From JBLHGN01 sp047616325 (GTDB lineage: Bacteria > Pseudomonadota > Gammaproteobacteria > Pseudomonadales > Cellvibrionaceae), in assembly GCA_047616325.1 (NCBI GenBank), contig JBLHGN010000241.1, positions 1-5,593 of the forward strand: a DNA stretch of 5,593 bases. The letters are read 5' to 3'. Position 1 is the stretch's first letter. The number at the start of each line of letters is the position of its first letter. The notes under the pieces are model-generated. The model saw only the letters and a list, made by a program, of their open reading frames with translations. It was not told the origin of the DNA and did no database searches. This document shows, piece by piece, positions 1-5,360 of this stretch. The position numbers and the translations under genes were made by a program.

Positions 1-465
1 TTCTACGTGGTTGAGTAGGCTATCTACCGGTAAATCGCGGGCGTTAATTCCCTCTAAGCAGACTACGCGGGGGTCGTCTCTCAACGAGTGGTTTAATTGG
101 TCTTTGCCGACATCTATACCGACAACTTTGCGAATACCAAAGCGCAGTAGACAATCGGTAAATCCACCGGTCGACTGACCGATATCCAGTGCGACTTTAC
201 CCCTGAGGCTTTGCAGTACGTCGGGTGCCAACGCCAGTAAGGCGCCTTCAAGTTTAAGCCCAGCGCGGGAGACAAAGCGCTGTTCATCGCCGGGACTTAC
301 TTTAACGTCTGTGGTTTCGGAATATTTTGCCGACGGTTTGGTAACGACCAGCCATTCGCCAGCGCTGCGCACCTGAACTTGGCCAGCGCTGATCATTTTC
401 TGACTCTGGGTGCGCGAGCTGGCTAAGTTAAGCTGCAAAAGCAACTGGTCTAATCTTGTAATCAT
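1..465 (-). CDS. tlyA: TlyA-family rRNA 2'-O-methyltransferase (S4 + FtsJ-like), 3' part missing
   Basis: Only the N-terminal 155 residues are in the window; the frame stays open to base 1. Residues about 3-60 form an S4 RNA-binding domain (RLDQLLLQLNLASSRTQSQK, then MISAGQVQV). The family signature FVSRAGLKLEGAL follows at 64-76. The Rossmann methyltransferase begins with LDIGQSTGGFTDCLL at 93-107, the SAM-binding glycine motif, and VVGIDVG at 114-120 is the next strand with its acidic residue. Characterised TlyA proteins 2'-O-methylate cytidines in 23S (and some 16S) rRNA in the cytoplasm. The old 'hemolysin A' name is probably misleading. The gene starts 16 bp after the thioredoxin-like gene, so co-transcription is likely, but the bases before the ATG (466-481) contain no good Shine-Dalgarno. 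The next in-frame ATG (codon 24) would delete much of the S4 domain, so codon 1 is preferred. Its role looks unrelated to the upstream transport genes. Family assignment is firm; substrate specificity is not shown. Confidence 0.9.
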   Translation of the reverse strand, partial: MITRLDQLLLQLNLASSRTQSQKMISAGQVQVRSAGEWLVVTKPSAKYSETTDVKVSPGDEQRFVSRAGLKLEGALLALAPDVLQSLRGKVALDIGQSTGGFTDCLLRFGIRKVVGIDVGKDQLNHSLRDDPRVVCLEGINARDLPVDSLLNHVE

Positions 466-481
466 AAGGAACAATACAGAG

Positions 482-976
482 TTAAGGGGCTAGCGATTGT
501 AACAGAAGCTCGTGGGTGAGCTTGCCGCTACGGCCGCTAGGGTTTCCGTCGGCGGAATAGAAATAACTGCGTGGCAGTTCGCCGTACCAGTTGGGGTCGA
601 TGGCATAGTTTAGGCGTTCGGTGTTGCTGTCGGCATAAGCCCAGGTGGCAGACGCCTCTAGGTCGTAGCCCTGCAATATTGTGCTCAACTGGGCGCGTGT
701 GTCGATGGGGTCGGTGGCAACGATCACCACCGGCAACAAAGGTCTTGATTCTGCTGCGAAGGTTTGCGTAATGGCACCCAAGCTCGCTAACTCTTCGCGA
801 CATGGGGGGCAGTCGGTGCGCCACAAGATCAACAAAAACGGTTTGCCCCGATGTTGTTTTTGAATCGACTTTAAGCTGCTGCCAGTAAAGGGCTGAATGT
901 CGGCTTGGCCAGAAAGCGATGACGTGGCGCCTAGGGAGCCGAACACAAATATCATAATGAACGCAGAAAAACGCAT
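482..976 (-). CDS. Periplasmic thioredoxin/TlpA-like protein with CPPC active site
   Basis: The product has 164 residues. A hydrophobic N-terminus (RFSAFIMIFVFGSLG) and a plausible cleavage after GQA (about residue 25) indicate Sec export. The rest is a compact thioredoxin fold of the TlpA/redoxin group: strand FLLILW at 47-52, active site CPPC at 56-59, strand PVVIVATD at 82-89, and a likely cis-proline at P135 (GELPRS). Such proteins reduce, or shuttle electrons to, disulfides or metal sites of periplasmic partners. The residue before the first cysteine is Asp (WRTDCPPC), where TlpA/ResA proteins usually carry Trp (W-x-x-W-CxxC), which may shift redox potential or partner choice. The ATG shares a base with the stop of the propeller gene (TAATG), and an AAGG (987-990) lies about 10 nt upstream, so translation is probably coupled. 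Its likely client is the cysteine-containing propeller protein encoded just upstream; this is inference. The electron donor, usually a DsbD/CcdA-type protein, is not in the window. Confidence 0.88.
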   Translation of the reverse strand: MRFSAFIMIFVFGSLGATSSLSGQADIQPFTGSSLKSIQKQHRGKPFLLILWRTDCPPCREELASLGAITQTFAAESRPLLPVVIVATDPIDTRAQLSTILQGYDLEASATWAYADSNTERLNYAIDPNWYGELPRSYFYSADGNPSGRSGKLTHELLLQSLAP

Positions 977-2394
977 TAGTTGTGCACCTTAGCGGCGGCG
1001 ATGCCTAGGGGAAAGAAACGTAAACCTTCGTTTTCCGTCTGCCATGACAAAAACGTCTGCTGTGTTCCTGTTGATGGTGCTTGCCGTGCTGCGATAAAGG
1101 GGTGGTCGGAACCGCCGTCGGTAGCGGCGACGGAAGTTGACACCGACCAAGTGTGACCTGCGTCTGTGGATACTTGGTGGTAGATGTGGGTGCGGTTGTC
1201 AGCGAAGGCCTTCCACACTAGATGAACAGTAGCCGTTTGACTTATGTGCTTTTGTTTAGCTAATAGTTGGTTTTCAGGCACACCATCGACACTCAATACA
1301 AAGGCGTGGCTGCCGCGCTGACTAATACGTACTACTTGCTCGGGCTGGTAATTGGGCGCGCTAAAGCGGCCATAAAATATGCCAGGATTAGTAGCTTCAC
1401 CGCTAAACCAGGTTGCGTGTAGAAATGCCCGATCAACACTCAGCGAAGGGCCGTGATGAGGGCAAGCGTTAATTTGCCAGTTGTCGAAGCTTACCCTTTT
1501 TATGGGTACGGCTGGCGTTGCGCCGTGCAAGCGTGTGAGCGCGTGGTCGCGAATATCGCCACTAAAAATGTGGCGCCACAGCAGCGCAATGGAATCGCTT
1601 TCGTCTTTTGCATCCGCAGAGAAGGGGGCGGCGGCAACGCGACAGCATTCGCAGCTGTTGTCGGCAACTTTTATGTTGGGGGAAAAGTGTAAGCCGCTGT
1701 CGGTGGACACGGTGTAATACAGTGCTGCGCCGGGGTAAGGCGCGTCACCAGCGGCTATGTTATCCCGCTTGTCTATCCACGCAAGATAGATATTGCCTCT
1801 GGCGCCAACGGTCATTGCGTCGAAGCGGTGGCTGGTGAGCAGGCCGTCATCGTTAATAGTGCGAGCAGGTTCAAAAGACACGCCGCCATTGGTGGAGCGG
1901 GCAAAACGAATATCGCCGGTATAGGCCCCTTCGGTGGTTTTGGTCCAAGAAATATAGATTTCATTGCGAAGACCCAGGGCAATTTTTGGTCGATTTTCAC
2001 CCTTTGCCGCTACGGGCTCACTTACACGGTTAACCCTAACTGGCGAGCTGTAGGAAACGCCAAGGTCGGCGGAGGTACTCACATACACAAAGCCGTCTAA
2101 AGCATAAGCCACCCACAACTTTCCGCTGTTATCGAATACTGTGCTGGGCGCTGCGGCGCAATGCACCGGATACGACTTGGCGCACACCAGCGAAGAGCCT
2201 GGGGTAGCAGAGGGGCTTGGATGCATAGCATTTGCCCCGTGCTCGTGGGCAAATGCTAGGGGCGCAAGACATGCTAAAATTAAGGCCCACAGATGGCTTA
2301 GAACTCCACGAGAACCCCCCCTCACCTGCTGACCAAGGCCTTTATAGCGGATAGTGAGGAGTGTGTTAGTGCTGACCAATACAAATTTTTTCAC
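976..2394 (-). CDS. Secreted Asp-box (BNR) beta-propeller, sialidase-fold protein with Cys/His motifs
   Basis: The product has 472 residues and starts at GTG. Hydrophobic stretch 35-48 ending AFA gives a signal peptide with probable cleavage at A49/H50; C42 in LILAC makes a lipoprotein a weaker alternative. The mature N-terminus is His/Met-rich (HEHGANAMHP). Four Asp-box-like hairpins mark a sialidase-type beta-propeller: SADLGVSY 108-115, STNGGVSF 167-174, STDSGLHF 230-237 and STDAGHTW 409-416. I see no FRIP motif or clear arginine triad, so real sialidase activity is unlikely. Distinctive additions are C71, C79, CECCR at 248-252 and CPHHGP at 311-316, suggesting disulfides or a metal site. 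The gene starts 11 bp after the receptor stop and overlaps the thioredoxin-like gene by one base, so the three probably act together at the cell envelope. A ligand-binding or metal-handling partner of the receptor is the best guess. The first 34 residues are long for a signal-peptide n-region; an in-frame GTG at codon 24 (2325) is an alternative start. Fold is confident; function unknown. Confidence 0.85.
   Translation of the reverse strand: MKKFVLVSTNTLLTIRYKGLGQQVRGGSRGVLSHLWALILACLAPLAFAHEHGANAMHPSPSATPGSSLVCAKSYPVHCAAAPSTVFDNSGKLWVAYALDGFVYVSTSADLGVSYSSPVRVNRVSEPVAAKGENRPKIALGLRNEIYISWTKTTEGAYTGDIRFARSTNGGVSFEPARTINDDGLLTSHRFDAMTVGARGNIYLAWIDKRDNIAAGDAPYPGAALYYTVSTDSGLHFSPNIKVADNSCECCRVAAAPFSADAKDESDSIALLWRHIFSGDIRDHALTRLHGATPAVPIKRVSFDNWQINACPHHGPSLSVDRAFLHATWFSGEATNPGIFYGRFSAPNYQPEQVVRISQRGSHAFVLSVDGVPENQLLAKQKHISQTATVHLVWKAFADNRTHIYHQVSTDAGHTWSVSTSVAATDGGSDHPFIAARQAPSTGTQQTFLSWQTENEGLRFFPLGIAAAKVHN
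2226..2258. repeat. Perfect 12-bp inverted repeat (stem-loop) inside the propeller gene
   Basis: Plus-strand arms TAGCATTTGCCC (2226-2237) and GGGCAAATGCTA (2247-2258) are exact reverse complements around a 9-nt loop (2238-2246). In the mRNA this is a 12-bp hairpin covering codons for about residues 46-57, the end of the signal peptide and the His-rich mature start. It is not followed by a U-tract, so it is not an intrinsic terminator. It may affect translation, pausing or mRNA stability, or be chance. Confidence 0.8.
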
Positions 2395-2402
2395 ACGTTA
2401 TA

Positions 2403-2408
2403 CCTTTA
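2403..2408 (-). promoter_or_regulatory. Shine-Dalgarno of the propeller gene, overlapping the receptor stop
   Basis: The minus strand reads TAAAGGTATAACGT before the GTG at 2394. AAGG/AGG lies about 8 nt from the GTG and starts inside the receptor's TAA stop. The spacing supports GTG at 2394 and suggests translational coupling with the receptor. Confidence 0.65.
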
Positions 2409-4649
2409 AAAAGACAAAGCACCTTCGAGAAATACAGTGCGACCAGGCCACGGATGATGCACGTAGGCGATGGTATTGGCAACGTTATCTACACCAAAAC
2501 TCAACTTGGCGTAGTCGGTAACTTTGTAGCTGGTTTTAAGGTTTACAAAGGTATACGCGTCCATGGCGCCGAAGGTGGAGGTGGCTGTATCGTTGTTATC
2601 GGCGTCGGCGTAACTGTTGCTGGCGTAGCGCACACCGCCGCCCAGGTCCCATTTGTTTGACAGGTGGTAGGTGGCCAATAGGTTGCCACGCCAGTGGGGC
2701 AAACGCGGAAAGTCTTTGCCAATGTAGTTGTTTACAGCATCGATATTTTTGGTTATTTCAGATTTGGCGTAGGTCACATTAAAGCGGATATCGAGGGGCA
2801 TATCCGCGAAATCGCGCCTGTTGAAAATAAACTCAACACCCTTACTGGTGACCTCGTCGAGCGGTAAAAAGGTGCGCACGCTGGTGTTATCGATTATTTT
2901 GGATTGCGCGTCAATGGCATTTTCTACTACCTCATAAAATACATTTACTCTCATACTGCCCTGCTCGAAGAGGCGCTCCAACATCAGGTTATAGTGGGTG
3001 CCGGTTTCAGGTTTTAGGTCGATGCTAGCAATGCTTTGGGCGTTGGCTGTGCGTTGGTTTTGAAACAGCTCTTCCACTATCGGAAAGCGATAGGCGCGGG
3101 CCAGCGAATAGCGTAAGTTGAATGTCTCTGACGCCTGGTAGGCCAAGGAGAATTTGGGAGAAAACTGATTTTCACTTCGATCGGCGTGTTCATTAGCGCC
3201 AAAAAACCCCCCTTTACTCTGCCACGCTTCGTAGCGTAAACCCAAGCTGGCATCCCAATTTTCGGCTGGAACAAAGGCCGCCTGCACAAATGCGGAGGTG
3301 GTGGTGGTGGTGCCACCGCTCACATCTTCGATAGCCAAACGATAGTGTTTATAGGCAGTTCCGCTGAGTAGCTCAAGGTCTACTGACGGAGCGAGATCGG
3401 CATTTTTAAATTTCACCTCGGCGGTTTCCCAGCCCAGGTCGTCTATGCCGGTGACAGTGCTATTGCCGGTATAGGCAGGGTCACTGGGATTTTGGTCCCA
3501 TACTTCGCTTTCTTCCTTCATTACATCAAAAACACTTACGTTGGCTTCCATGCTCCATGAGTCGGTCAACGAACCTCTAAGACGAACACCCACCACAAGG
3601 CTCTCGCGATCGAACGTCTTTAAAGCAAAGTTGCGGCTAGACACATTAAAGGTGAAGTCGTCTTGTACGACCGAACCCGACCACACGGCGTTGCCAACAT
3701 CGTCAGTAATGTAGTTGTTGGCGGCGTCGGCATCCACCGAACGCGCTTCGTGCACAACGTTAAGCAGCGCGAACCAATCGCTCCATTCATAGCCCAATTT
3801 TAATTTGGCGTAGTCTGAAGTGGCGGATTCCGCGCCTGAATCGCCATAGTATATGGCTGCAATTTCGTGGTCGTCTGCGCCGCTTATCGCTCCGTTAACA
3901 TTGGTAACGCTCGCTGTTAGGTTCGGATCCAGATCGTGGCCATCAAACAAAAAAATTTGCGGCTGGCTTTCATTTTCCAAATGATTAAACGAGGCGTAGA
4001 CGCTGAAATTACCGATGCGGTCACCGTAGGACATAAAGGTTTTATACCCGGTTAAGGTATCGTCGAAACCATAGGCGGAAAAGTCCTGGCTGAAGCTTGA
4101 GGCTTCTACATGAAAACTGCGTTCGGTGGGAATAAGGGTTTCTATATTGATCACCCCGGCCATAGCGTTGCCGCTGTATTCGGCGGAGTAGGGGCCATAG
4201 AAAATGTCAATTTTGCCCACTTCGTTGGGCGCCACCATGGCCCAGCGCGGTGCACCACTCCAACGCGTTTGTAGGTGATAGTGCACCGGAACACCGTCTA
4301 CAAAAACCATAGTGCGCGGCGTTTGAAACATATTTGATCCGCGTGCACCAATAGTGCCATTGGTATCGCCGATATAACGCTGGCGAATAATCAAACTAGG
4401 CTCGTATTTCAATAAATCTTCAATGGAAGTGACGTTAATGCTGACGATGTCTTGCTGAGTGAGTACGTCTGTTGGCGCAGGGTTCAGGCGCTCGTTCGCT
4501 TTGACAGCCGTGCCCCAAACATTTACGACCTCCACAGACTCTTGGCTTTGCACAAAGTTCGCCACACTTGCGCAAGCTAATGCTAGTGCGCCGATCAAAA
4601 GTCTAACGAAAAAATAACGCGGGCGGTGGGGATAGGACATATTGGGCAT
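2406..4649 (-). CDS. TonB-dependent outer-membrane receptor
   Basis: The product has 747 residues, a usual length for the family. An arginine-bearing n-region and the hydrophobic run LLIGALALACASVA (17-30) form a signal peptide, cleaved near residue 35. VEVVNVWG at 39-46 is a TonB-box-like segment. The plug domain spans about 55-175: SIEDLLKYEPSL, RGSNMFQTPRTMVFVDGVPV, IDIFYGPYSAEYSGNAMAGV and INIET are its hallmarks. The remainder is a 22-strand barrel by homology, with ERLFEQGSMRVNVFYEVVEN and the C-terminal strand ending in Phe (GALSF), the expected outer-membrane targeting signal. After the signal peptide it has no cysteine, and it lacks the GCGGRMD-type segment I recall from NosA/OprC copper receptors, so the ligand cannot be named. 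HYH at 123-125 in the plug is a possible ligand contact. The first ATG is chosen because GAGG (4655-4658) lies 5 nt upstream. It heads the operon with the propeller and thioredoxin-like genes and is probably controlled by the RegA-like regulator. Confidence 0.95.
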   Translation of the reverse strand: MPNMSYPHRPRYFFVRLLIGALALACASVANFVQSQESVEVVNVWGTAVKANERLNPAPTDVLTQQDIVSINVTSIEDLLKYEPSLIIRQRYIGDTNGTIGARGSNMFQTPRTMVFVDGVPVHYHLQTRWSGAPRWAMVAPNEVGKIDIFYGPYSAEYSGNAMAGVINIETLIPTERSFHVEASSFSQDFSAYGFDDTLTGYKTFMSYGDRIGNFSVYASFNHLENESQPQIFLFDGHDLDPNLTASVTNVNGAISGADDHEIAAIYYGDSGAESATSDYAKLKLGYEWSDWFALLNVVHEARSVDADAANNYITDDVGNAVWSGSVVQDDFTFNVSSRNFALKTFDRESLVVGVRLRGSLTDSWSMEANVSVFDVMKEESEVWDQNPSDPAYTGNSTVTGIDDLGWETAEVKFKNADLAPSVDLELLSGTAYKHYRLAIEDVSGGTTTTTSAFVQAAFVPAENWDASLGLRYEAWQSKGGFFGANEHADRSENQFSPKFSLAYQASETFNLRYSLARAYRFPIVEELFQNQRTANAQSIASIDLKPETGTHYNLMLERLFEQGSMRVNVFYEVVENAIDAQSKIIDNTSVRTFLPLDEVTSKGVEFIFNRRDFADMPLDIRFNVTYAKSEITKNIDAVNNYIGKDFPRLPHWRGNLLATYHLSNKWDLGGGVRYASNSYADADNNDTATSTFGAMDAYTFVNLKTSYKVTDYAKLSFGVDNVANTIAYVHHPWPGRTVFLEGALSF
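3297..3311 (-). repeat. Five tandem ACC codons in the receptor barrel
   Basis: Five GGT units on the plus strand encode a run of five Thr in GGTTTTTSAF of the receptor. Unit gain or loss would keep the frame and change only the Thr count, probably in a barrel loop or turn. Confidence 0.7.
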
Positions 4650-4654
4650 GTTTA

Positions 4655-4658
4655 CCTC
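4655..4658 (-). promoter_or_regulatory. Shine-Dalgarno of the TonB-dependent receptor
   Basis: GAGG on the minus strand (in TGAGGTAAAC) sits 5 nt before the ATG at 4649. This decides the start: the second in-frame ATG (codon 4) would be about 14 nt away. Confidence 0.75.
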
Positions 4659-4659
4659 A

Positions 4660-4682
4660 GAATTTCGTTGCGATGTAAATTC
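4660..4682. repeat. Small inverted repeat in the receptor leader
   Basis: Plus-strand arms GAATTT (4660-4665) and AAATTC (4677-4682) flank an 11-nt loop immediately upstream of the GAGG Shine-Dalgarno. A 6-bp AT-rich stem is weak, so a regulatory role is only possible. Confidence 0.35.
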
Positions 4683-4689
4683 GGAAGGT

Positions 4690-4695
4690 ATATTA
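4690..4695 (-). promoter_or_regulatory. Possible -10 element of the receptor operon
   Basis: The minus strand reads TAATAT, a fair sigma-70 -10 hexamer. The bases 17 nt upstream (TGTGAA) are a poor -35. A weak -35 with the RegR-like box beside it would fit an activator-dependent promoter with a leader of about 33 nt. It remains a sequence guess. Confidence 0.35.
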
Positions 4696-4719
4696 GCGGA
4701 GCAATGAGGGCTTTCACAT

Positions 4720-4734
4720 GTGACATATTGTCGC
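4720..4734 (+). promoter_or_regulatory. Putative RegA/RegR-type operator
   Basis: The plus strand reads GTGACATATTGTCGC, containing the inverted repeat GACA-TAT-TGTC. The RegR consensus I recall from Bradyrhizobium is GNGRCRTTNNGNCGC. All its fixed positions match except one of the central T residues (A at 4727). The site lies 71 bp upstream of the receptor ATG and about 44 bp upstream of the start point predicted from the -10 element, a typical activator position near -35. The gene immediately upstream encodes a regulator of exactly this family. The consensus is from memory and binding is inferred. Confidence 0.5.
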
Positions 4735-4796
4735 GCTTTGCGGACGAGTATTGTTGAAGCAAAAAAGTTCGTGAAACCGGTGTACGGCTCGCAATT

Positions 4797-4813
4797 AATA
4801 CAACGATTGTATT
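4797..4813. repeat. 17-nt inverted repeat (7-bp arms, 3-nt centre) after the regulator gene
   Basis: The plus strand reads AATACAA-CGA-TTGTATT, a perfect palindrome starting 10 bp past the regulator's stop codon. The AT-rich arms and lack of a following U-run make a terminator unlikely. The dyad looks more like a protein-binding site, for an unknown regulator. Confidence 0.6.
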
Positions 4814-4823
4814 GCCGGCGGGC

Positions 4824-5360
4824 TTAGTCTTTAACCGGTTTTTTTTGTAACTTCCGCTGTAGAGTGCGCCGATGCATATTTAGATCTCTAGCAGTAAGTG
4901 AAATATTGCCGTCGTTTCTTAACAGCACCCGCTGAATATGTTCCCACTCCAGACGCTTGGGCGACATCATGGTTTGTGCATGTGGTTCAGTGCCGCCGAG
5001 GGGCGCATGTGTTTCGTCCAAGGCAGCCAATATTTCTGCGATGGTGGCGGGTTTAGGCAAGTAGTTGGTGGCGCCGCGTTTGGTAGCTTCTACAGCTGTG
5101 GCGATACTGGCGTAGCCGGTAAGTATAAGAATTTTAATCTCGCCATTTTGAGCCAATAAGAGCGGCAAGAGCTGCAACGTGGTTTCGCCTGCAAGTTTTA
5201 AGTCAAGAATGGCGAGGTCAAAGGTGATGTCTTTAAGTGAGGCTTTGGCGGCCCCAATTGTTTGCAGCCATGTTGCGGTGAAGCCCCTTTTGTTGAGCGC
5301 TGCTTGCATCACTGAACCCAGGGCTAGGTCATCTTCTACAATCAATATTTGTTTATTCAT
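4824..5360 (-). CDS. RegA/PrrA/RoxR-family redox response regulator
   Basis: The product has 178 residues, the normal short length of this family. A receiver domain (about 3-115) has the acidic pair D10/D11, phosphoacceptor D53 (LAILDLKL), T81 in LTGYASIATAVEATKRG, and K103 in LPKPA. A short linker leads to a Fis-type helix-turn-helix at about 138-172: LEWEHIQRVL, then GNISLTARDLNMHRRTLQRKL. The WEHIQRV and LNMHRRTLQR strings are diagnostic of RegA, PrrA, ActR, RegR and RoxR, which control respiration, carbon and nitrogen fixation and oxidant responses according to redox state. It is therefore not an NtrC-type activator, having no AAA+ domain. Its ATG overlaps the kinase stop (ATGA), and no Shine-Dalgarno precedes it, so translation should depend on the kinase. 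The nearest likely target is the receptor promoter 3' of it, which contains a RegR-like box. Which family name fits best depends on the host lineage, so no symbol is given. Confidence 0.93.
   Translation of the reverse strand: MNKQILIVEDDLALGSVMQAALNKRGFTATWLQTIGAAKASLKDITFDLAILDLKLAGETTLQLLPLLLAQNGEIKILILTGYASIATAVEATKRGATNYLPKPATIAEILAALDETHAPLGGTEPHAQTMMSPKRLEWEHIQRVLLRNDGNISLTARDLNMHRRTLQRKLQKKPVKD

Larger units (their letters stand above)
4650..4823 (-). promoter_or_regulatory. Intergenic control region upstream of the receptor operon
   Basis: This 174-bp stretch is the only sizeable non-coding DNA in the window and must hold any separate promoter of the receptor operon. In transcription order it contains an inverted repeat (4813-4797), an A/T run of six (4766-4761), a RegR-like box (4734-4720), a -10-like hexamer (4695-4690), a small AT-rich inverted repeat (4682-4660) and the Shine-Dalgarno (4658-4655). 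No convincing intrinsic terminator separates the regulator gene from the receptor, so read-through from the two-component operon is also possible. Confidence 0.7.

Noticed and set aside
471..502. Separate promoter for the methyltransferase gene (TTACAA with TGTATT, 18-bp spacer)
   Set aside because: Both hexamers are weak and the predicted start would leave almost no leader before the ATG.
1828..2100. Plus-strand open frame of 90 codons opposite the propeller gene
   Set aside because: Low-complexity Gly-rich translation with no recognised motif, lying fully antisense to a gene with clear Asp-boxes; a shadow frame.
976..2394. True sialidase (neuraminidase)
   Set aside because: Asp-boxes show only the fold; no FRIP motif or evident arginine triad, and no sialic-acid genes nearby.
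3077..3316. Minus-strand 79-codon frame within the receptor gene
   Set aside because: Pro-rich start comes from reading the ACC repeat out of frame; the receptor frame is continuous here.
2406..4649. Copper receptor of the NosA/OprC type
   Set aside because: The plug lacks the Cys/Met segment I recall from those receptors and there is no cysteine after the signal peptide; ligand left open.
4714..4734. CRP site
   Set aside because: TCACA and TGTGA occur in reverse order with no 6-bp spacer, unlike TGTGA-N6-TCACA.
4704..4757. 17-codon plus-strand frame in the intergenic region
   Set aside because: Too short, poor ribosome-binding spacing, no family resemblance, and it runs across the putative operator.
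4797..4813. Intrinsic terminator for the two-component operon
   Set aside because: The stem is AT-rich and the following minus-strand bases (AATTGCGAGC) contain no U-tract; the T-run at 4761-4766 lies about 30 nt further on without a good stem.
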